From: an uncultured Burkholderiales bacterium
GTDB lineage: Bacteria > Pseudomonadota > Gammaproteobacteria > Burkholderiales > Burkholderiaceae
Reading direction: 5' to 3'
NCBI GenBank assembly: GCA_946480465.1
Contig: CAMLJY010000001.1
Location: forward strand, 124,001 to 188,000
Length of the DNA: 64,000 nt
Shown: one piece after another, positions 63,290 to 64,000 of the stretch
Layout: each line of letters opens with the position of its first letter
How positions within the stretch are numbered: the first letter of the stretch is position 1
Made by a program: the position numbers and the translations under genes
Notes under the pieces: model-generated
What the model was told of the DNA's origin: nothing
The model's input: the letters and a program-made list of their open reading frames with translations, nothing else
Databases searched by the model: none

Positions 63290-64000
63290 CTATGCCGTCA
63301 AGGAGGCCTGTGACCAGGCGTCGATGCGGTCCAGCAGCATCGCCAGCTGTGCCGGGCTGTCGAGCCCGAAGCGCGCGGCCGAGGCCGGATCGGGCGGGGT
63401 GCCGACGCGGATGGTCAGCCAGTGCGGCTCCGCCGCGGCGAAGACGGGCTCGTCGTTGACGTCGTCGCCGGCGAAGAAGGCGGCTCCGACGCCTGCCCGC
63501 GCGACCAGCCGGTGCACGGCGGTGGCCTTGTCGGGCGCGTCGGCAGCGACCACGTTGACGACCAGCTTGCCGGGCAGGGCGGACAGGCCCGGGCCGAGCT
63601 GGGGCAGCAGCTCGCCGATCAGCGCCAGCGCGCGGTCGCGGTCGCGGGACAGGCGGTAATGCCAGGCCATGGACTGCCCCTTGTCCTCGACCATCACGTC
63701 CGCGGCGGCCAGGTCGGCGGCGCGCTCGCGCACCAGCTGGCGCGCGGGCTCCAGCGCGGCGATCAGCGCGGCCGAGGCATGCGGGTCGGCGTCGTCCTCG
63801 GCGCCGTGGTTGCCCACCACCCAGTGCGGCTCGAAGCCCAGGCGGGGCAGCACGTCGTCCACCGCGCGGCCGGTGACGATGGCCACCGGCATGCGCTTGG
63901 ACAGCTCATGCAGCCGCGCCGACACGTTCGGCGCCGGCCGCGCGTCCCCCGGGTGCGCGACGATCGGCGCCAGCGTGCCGTCGAAATCGAACGCCAGCAG
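63290..64000 (-). CDS. otsB: Trehalose-6-phosphate phosphatase, N-terminus beyond window
   Basis: A HAD-superfamily phosphatase completing trehalose synthesis from trehalose 6-phosphate. The nucleophile motif DFDGTLAPI is at the right edge, followed by VAIVTGR, VVGNHGAE, and the last motif FFAGDDVNDEPVF. The visible 236 codons end at a TGA at 63290-63292. The start lies beyond base 64000. It is probably next to otsA, outside the window. Confidence 0.93.
   Translation of the reverse strand: MLAFDFDGTLAPIVAHPGDARPAPNVSARLHELSKRMPVAIVTGRAVDDVLPRLGFEPHWVVGNHGAEDDADPHASAALIAALEPARQLVRERAADLAAADVMVEDKGQSMAWHYRLSRDRDRALALIGELLPQLGPGLSALPGKLVVNVVAADAPDKATAVHRLVARAGVGAAFFAGDDVNDEPVFAAAEPHWLTIRVGTPPDPASAARFGLDSPAQLAMLLDRIDAWSQASLTA

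Overview
This is a high-GC chromosomal segment (about 70% G+C over most of its length; one hand-counted 60-base line in glgB has 44 G/C) from a betaproteobacterium. It is most likely a member of the Burkholderiales near Rubrivivax, Leptothrix or Roseateles. That placement is inferred from the glucokinase-RpiR/HexR fusion gene, the caa3-type coxMNOP-like oxidase cluster, the DUF2917/LysR pair and the general gene style, not from a marker gene. No rRNA, tRNA, CRISPR array, integrase or transposase was recognised.

Region by region: 1-1322 is the 5' part of an RND adaptor lipoprotein gene running off the left edge. 1599-4532 is a divergent sugar-kinase locus: a glucokinase-like/HexR fusion facing a normal glucokinase, with two HexR-type palindromes between them. 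4608-11540 (minus strand) is an eight-gene respiratory operon: DUF1269 protein, membrane protein, caa3 oxidase subunits II, I, III, III-like and IV, and heme O synthase. 11752-17678 is a glycogen operon, glgB-glgX-malQ. 17840-21691 holds an acetyltransferase, an 8-bp tandem repeat, an MFS transporter with a coupled 49-aa membrane protein, a divergent LysR regulator and a GIY-YIG-like protein.

22010-27795 is an accessory island with clearly lower G+C (34 of 60 bases in one sampled line). It carries an orphan protein, a TerB-like/BRCT protein, an SMC-like ATPase with a zinc-hook-type CxxC (RloC/PrrC-like layout) and an OLD-like ATPase-TOPRIM nuclease. This is the best candidate in the window for an undescribed system, probably anti-phage defence.

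28084-36398 is a patchwork of small operons: an SDR enzyme, secreted proteins, a pre-toxin-domain protein, lipoproteins, LysR and AraC/GyrI regulators. 36488-39092 encodes a lipid-transport-like MlaE-MlaD-lipoprotein set without an ATPase. 40145-42068 is a ccdA-ccdB-thyA-folA unit in which a toxin-antitoxin pair is fused end to end with the thymidylate/folate genes. 42097-48853 holds an MsbA-like exporter divergent from a marR-nodT-emrA-emrB efflux operon with a probably leaderless, autoregulated promoter. 48996-49844 is a GGDEF protein with a destroyed signature. 50005-54314 is an AttEFGH-like ABC operon with a CrtC/AttH-type lipocalin. 54433-60942 carries housekeeping genes: a diiron MBL protein, miaA, a Bcr/CflA transporter, an RluF-like synthase, mutL and a DedA protein. 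61275-61304 is a perfect 30-bp palindrome in front of a peptidase-like gene. The window ends inside otsB.

Many neighbouring genes overlap by ATGA, GTGA or TGATG junctions, so translational coupling is the rule here, and the very small genes reported were judged partly on that signal.
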